DNA from: an uncultured Eubacterium sp.
GTDB lineage: Bacteria; Bacillota; Clostridia; Lachnospirales; Lachnospiraceae
Direction of reading: 5' to 3'
Length of the DNA stretch: 8,557 nucleotides
Assembly (NCBI GenBank): GCA_910579145.1
Contig: CAJTTQ010000099.1
Span: forward strand, 1 to 8,557
Part shown: positions 6,579 through 8,557 of the stretch, in pieces
Layout: every line of letters starts with the position of its first letter
Position numbering within the stretch: the first letter of the stretch is position 1
Program-made: the position numbers and the translations under genes
The notes under the pieces: model-generated
The model's input: only the letters and a program-made list of their open reading frames with translations
Told to the model about the DNA's origin: nothing
Database searches by the model: none

Positions 6579-7200
6579 ACAGGAGACAAATCCTGCAAAA
6601 AAGATGGCGAAAAATATGAGTGTGTTTGCGTTTCTGACCTGCCTGGTGGTGATCGGGATCATGTTTGTGTATTATCAGCACAAGAATGGCGATCCGTCCG
6701 ATTCGGGAGACGCATCATCGTCGAGCGAGGTGCAGCGCCTGGCGCAGAAGGATCTGGAGTCCGGTTATCCAGAAACGCCGACAGAAGTGATGAAGTTTTT
6801 AGGCAGGGTAAACCAGTGCATGTATAACAATGAGATCATGGAAGGGGAGTATTTTGACGGACTCCTTGCCCAAATTCGGATGCTTTACAGCGATTCTCTT
6901 TTGCAGCAGAATCCGCTCGAAGAGCATGAAAAGACTCTGCGGGAGGAAATCCAGGGGTTTGCCTCCGTGAAACGTAAGATCGTGAATTACACGGTGGATA
7001 AGAGCAGTTCGGTCAAATACCGGACGATTGACGGGAAAGAGTGTGCCTATGTGCAGATGGCATACTTCCTGAATGAAAAAGGGAACTATTCGAAATCATT
7101 TCAGGACTACGTACTGATCCGTGAAGATAACCATTGGAAGATACTGGCCTTTAAGAAGAATGAGAAGGCAGGAATAAAGGACGAAAAGAAGGAACTGTAA
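6559..7200 (+). CDS. Membrane-anchored protein of unknown function
   Basis: A 213-residue protein with a basic N-terminus (MRRRASRQ... AKKMAKNM), one hydrophobic segment at about 21-39 (VFAFLTCLVVIGIMFVYY) and no lipobox, so an N-in/C-out anchor is likely. A Ser/Asp-rich linker (44-56) leads to an extracytoplasmic domain: a helical part (about 60-135, including TPTEVMKFLGRVNQCMYNNE) then a strand-rich part with ECAYVQMAYFLNEKGNYSKS and YVLIREDNHWKIL. The final strand pattern is like those in NTF2-like domains; this is a resemblance by eye only. It starts within rnz with a strong AAGGAGG, so it is translated from the rnz transcript and probably coupled to it. Nothing visible ties it to tRNA processing. 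Confidence 0.82.
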   Translation: MRRRASRQETNPAKKMAKNMSVFAFLTCLVVIGIMFVYYQHKNGDPSDSGDASSSSEVQRLAQKDLESGYPETPTEVMKFLGRVNQCMYNNEIMEGEYFDGLLAQIRMLYSDSLLQQNPLEEHEKTLREEIQGFASVKRKIVNYTVDKSSSVKYRTIDGKECAYVQMAYFLNEKGNYSKSFQDYVLIREDNHWKILAFKKNEKAGIKDEKKEL

Positions 7201-7213
7201 ACAGGTATGACGG

Positions 7214-7237
7214 CCGGCGGCCGCTTTTGGCCGCTGG
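7214..7237 (+). other. GC-rich hairpin upstream of tsaD
   Basis: CCGGCGGCC (7214-7222) can pair with GGCCGCTGG (7229-7237), giving nine pairs with one G-U around a six-base GCTTTT loop; TGA (7208-7210) and TCA (7239-7241) can add an outer stem across a bulge. No U-run follows, so it is not a standard terminator. It ends eight bases before GGAAGG (7245-7250), the tsaD ribosome binding site, and may act as a processing, stability or translation element. Confidence 0.5.
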
Positions 7238-7257
7238 GTCATCTGGAAGGTTGAACG

Positions 7258-8343
7258 ATGGAATCAAAACATATAACATTACTGGCGGTGGAAAGTTCGT
7301 GTGATGAGACGGCGGCATCCGTCGTACGGGACGGGAGGGAGGTATTGTCAAATGTCATTGCCTCGCAGATCGACTTACACACGATATATGGCGGTGTCGT
7401 GCCGGAAATCGCGTCCCGCAAGCATATCGAAAATGTGATTCCCGTCATCGAGCAGGCGCTGGCGGAGGCGGGGATGACGATCAAGGACATGGATGGGATC
7501 TGTGTGACGTATGGTCCCGGCTTGGTCGGCGCCCTGCTCGTCGGTGTCGGAGCAGCGAAAGCGATCAGCTACGCGGCCGGAAAACCACTGATCGGCGTAC
7601 ATCATATTGAGGGGCACATTTCTGCCAATTACATATGCCATAAGGAACTGGAGCCGCCGTTTCTCTGTCTGGTCGCATCCGGCGGGCACAGCCATCTGGT
7701 CATGGTCAATGATTACGGGGAATATGACATCATCGGGAGAACGAGGGATGATGCGGCCGGCGAGGCGTTTGACAAGGTCGCGCGGTCGATTGGTCTCGGC
7801 TACCCGGGAGGGCCGAAAATCGATGCGGTCTCCAGGCAGGGGAATAAAAATGCCATCCCGTTTCCGCGGGCTTCTGTGGAGGGGGCTCCGTATGATTTCA
7901 GTTTCAGCGGCGTAAAGTCGGCGGTCCTCAATTATATCAATGGCTGCCGGATGAAAGGGGAGTCTTATTCCCAGGCAGATATCGCGGCATCGTTTCAGGA
8001 GGCGGTCGTCGATGTTTTGGTGTCCCATACGATGCTGGCGGCAGAAAATTTTGGCGTGAAAGAGGTGGCGATGGCGGGAGGCGTCGCCTGTAACAGCGCG
8101 CTCCGCGCGAAGATGCAGGAAGCCTGTGACAGTAGGAAATACCGTCTTTATTATCCGGAACCGGTTTTTTGCACCGACAATGCGGCGATGATCGGGGCAG
8201 CCGGGTATTATGAATTTATAAAGGGACGGCAGGATGGATGGGATCTGAACGCGGTTCCGGGGTTGAAACTGGCAAATAACGTGAAATTGGCGAATAGCGC
8301 AAATAGCGCAAATTGCAAAAAAGTTGTTGACAAAGAAGCCTGA
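7258..8343 (+). CDS. tsaD: tRNA N6-adenosine threonylcarbamoyltransferase TsaD
   Basis: Catalytic subunit that moves the threonylcarbamoyl group from threonylcarbamoyl-AMP to N6 of A37 in tRNAs decoding ANN codons, working with TsaB and TsaE. The 361-residue ASKHA-fold protein starts LLAVESSCDETAASVV. The metal-binding HIEGH motif gives His116 and His120, and Asp307 in CTDNAAMIGAAG completes the site. YGPGLVGALLVG (85-96), ASGGHSHLV (140-148), DDAAGEAFDKVAR (164-176) and FSFSGVKSAV (214-223) are family signatures. GGAAGG seven bases before the ATG fixes the start. The last ~20 residues are an Asn/Ala/Ser tail (LANSANSANC) beyond the usual family end, made by a short DNA repeat. The -35 box of the downstream tRNA promoter is inside the final codons. 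Confidence 0.97.
   Translation: MESKHITLLAVESSCDETAASVVRDGREVLSNVIASQIDLHTIYGGVVPEIASRKHIENVIPVIEQALAEAGMTIKDMDGICVTYGPGLVGALLVGVGAAKAISYAAGKPLIGVHHIEGHISANYICHKELEPPFLCLVASGGHSHLVMVNDYGEYDIIGRTRDDAAGEAFDKVARSIGLGYPGGPKIDAVSRQGNKNAIPFPRASVEGAPYDFSFSGVKSAVLNYINGCRMKGESYSQADIAASFQEAVVDVLVSHTMLAAENFGVKEVAMAGGVACNSALRAKMQEACDSRKYRLYYPEPVFCTDNAAMIGAAGYYEFIKGRQDGWDLNAVPGLKLANNVKLANSANSANCKKVVDKEA
8290..8316 (+). repeat. Three 9-bp tandem repeats at the 3' end of tsaD
   Basis: The units GCGAATAGC, GCAAATAGC and GCAAATTGC encode ANS, ANS and ANC in frame. A diverged LANN unit lies just upstream. The array ends 10 bases before the -35 box of the tRNA promoter. Confidence 0.75.
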
Positions 8344-8355
8344 TTTTGGTATACT
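8327..8355 (+). promoter_or_regulatory. Consensus-like promoter for the tRNA-Ser genes
   Basis: A perfect -35 TTGACA (8327-8332) and TATACT (8350-8355) are separated by 17 bases. The -35 is within the last codons of tsaD and the -10 lies after its TGA (8341-8343). Transcription should start near 8362, leaving a 5' leader of roughly nine bases for RNase P to remove. Confidence 0.85.
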
Positions 8356-8370
8356 AGTCAAGCAGTATTT

Positions 8371-8459
8371 GGAGAGGTGTCCGAGTGGTTTAAGGAGCCG
8401 GTCTTGAAAACCGGTGACTCCGAAAGGGGCCGTGGGTTCGAATCCCACTCTCTCCGCCA
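8371..8459 (+). tRNA. tRNA-Ser (anticodon UGA)
   Basis: Complete 89-base class II tRNA with CCA encoded (8457-8459). Acceptor GGAGAGG pairs with TCTCTCC, and the discriminator is G. The anticodon stem CCGGT/ACCGG (8398-8402, 8410-8414) encloses CTTGAAA, giving anticodon TGA at 8405-8407. A long variable arm follows, and the T-arm is GTGGG-TTCGAAT-CCCAC. It reads UCN codons. A36-A37-A38 is the pattern for isopentenyl (i6A) modification rather than t6A. Confidence 0.97.
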
Positions 8460-8494
8460 ATTAAAAAGTTCATACGAAAGTCGTTTTCGGTTAT

Positions 8495-8557
8495 GGAGAA
8501 GTACTCAAGCTGGCCGAAGAGGCGCCCCTGCTAAGGGCGTAGGGCGGGAAACCGTCG
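8495..8557 (+). tRNA. tRNA-Ser (anticodon GCU), 3' truncated by the window edge
   Basis: The acceptor strand begins GGAGAAG. The anticodon stem CGCCC/GGGCG (8523-8527, 8535-8539) holds loop CTGCTAA with anticodon GCT at 8530-8532. The long variable arm GGCGG-GAAA-CCGTC (8543-8556) confirms serine identity; the sequence ends before the T-arm. U36-A37 marks it as a t6A substrate. It starts 35 bases after the first tRNA, with no promoter seen between them, so they are probably co-transcribed. Confidence 0.93.

Noticed and set aside
7375..8460. Long minus-strand ORF starting MAERVGFEPTAPFGVTGFQD
   Set aside because: Its start is the reverse complement of tRNA-Ser(UGA), a familiar source of false proteins, and the rest is antisense to tsaD.
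8475..8490. CGAAA/TTTCG hairpin between the two tRNAs as a terminator
   Set aside because: Only five pairs with no U-run; a simple processed spacer is more likely.

Overview
This window looks like an ordinary chromosomal stretch of an anaerobic Firmicute, most likely a Lachnospiraceae-type Clostridia (inferred from protein style, purine-rich AGGAGG-like ribosome binding sites and mid-range GC; no species can be named). Every gene found lies on the + strand. No mobile element, phage gene or CRISPR array was seen, and no stretch over 300 bases lacks a gene.

Layout: (1) Bases 1-1522 hold the 3' part of a large protein that enters from the left; it has a beta-rich, propeller-like body and a degenerate C39-peptidase-like C-terminus. 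(2) 1556-1981 is a cytidine deaminase and 2016-3455 an RsmF-type 16S rRNA m5C methyltransferase. (3) The 193-base gap 3456-3648 holds a probable relic of a small gene and a good sigma-A promoter. (4) 3649-5283 is a tight cluster of a YcxB-like two-helix membrane protein, TsaE and TsaB. (5) After a second promoter, 5371-7200 encodes a small four-cysteine protein, ribonuclease Z and a membrane-anchored protein of unknown function. (6) 7258-8343 is TsaD. (7) A consensus-like promoter overlapping the end of tsaD drives tRNA-Ser(UGA), followed by tRNA-Ser(GCU), which runs off the right edge.

The common theme is RNA maturation. TsaB, TsaD and TsaE are three of the four enzymes that make t6A37 on tRNAs reading ANN codons (TsaC is not in this window). 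RNase Z trims tRNA 3' ends, and RsmF methylates 16S rRNA. One of the two tRNAs, Ser-GCU, has the U36-A37 signature of a t6A substrate.

I see no convincing wholly new multi-gene system. The best leads are the pseudo-protease-like first gene, an RNase Z with unusual versions of both loops linked to CCA recognition, the three-gene insertion between tsaB and tsaD with no rimI, the small four-cysteine protein, and the frameshifted relic at 3475-3607.
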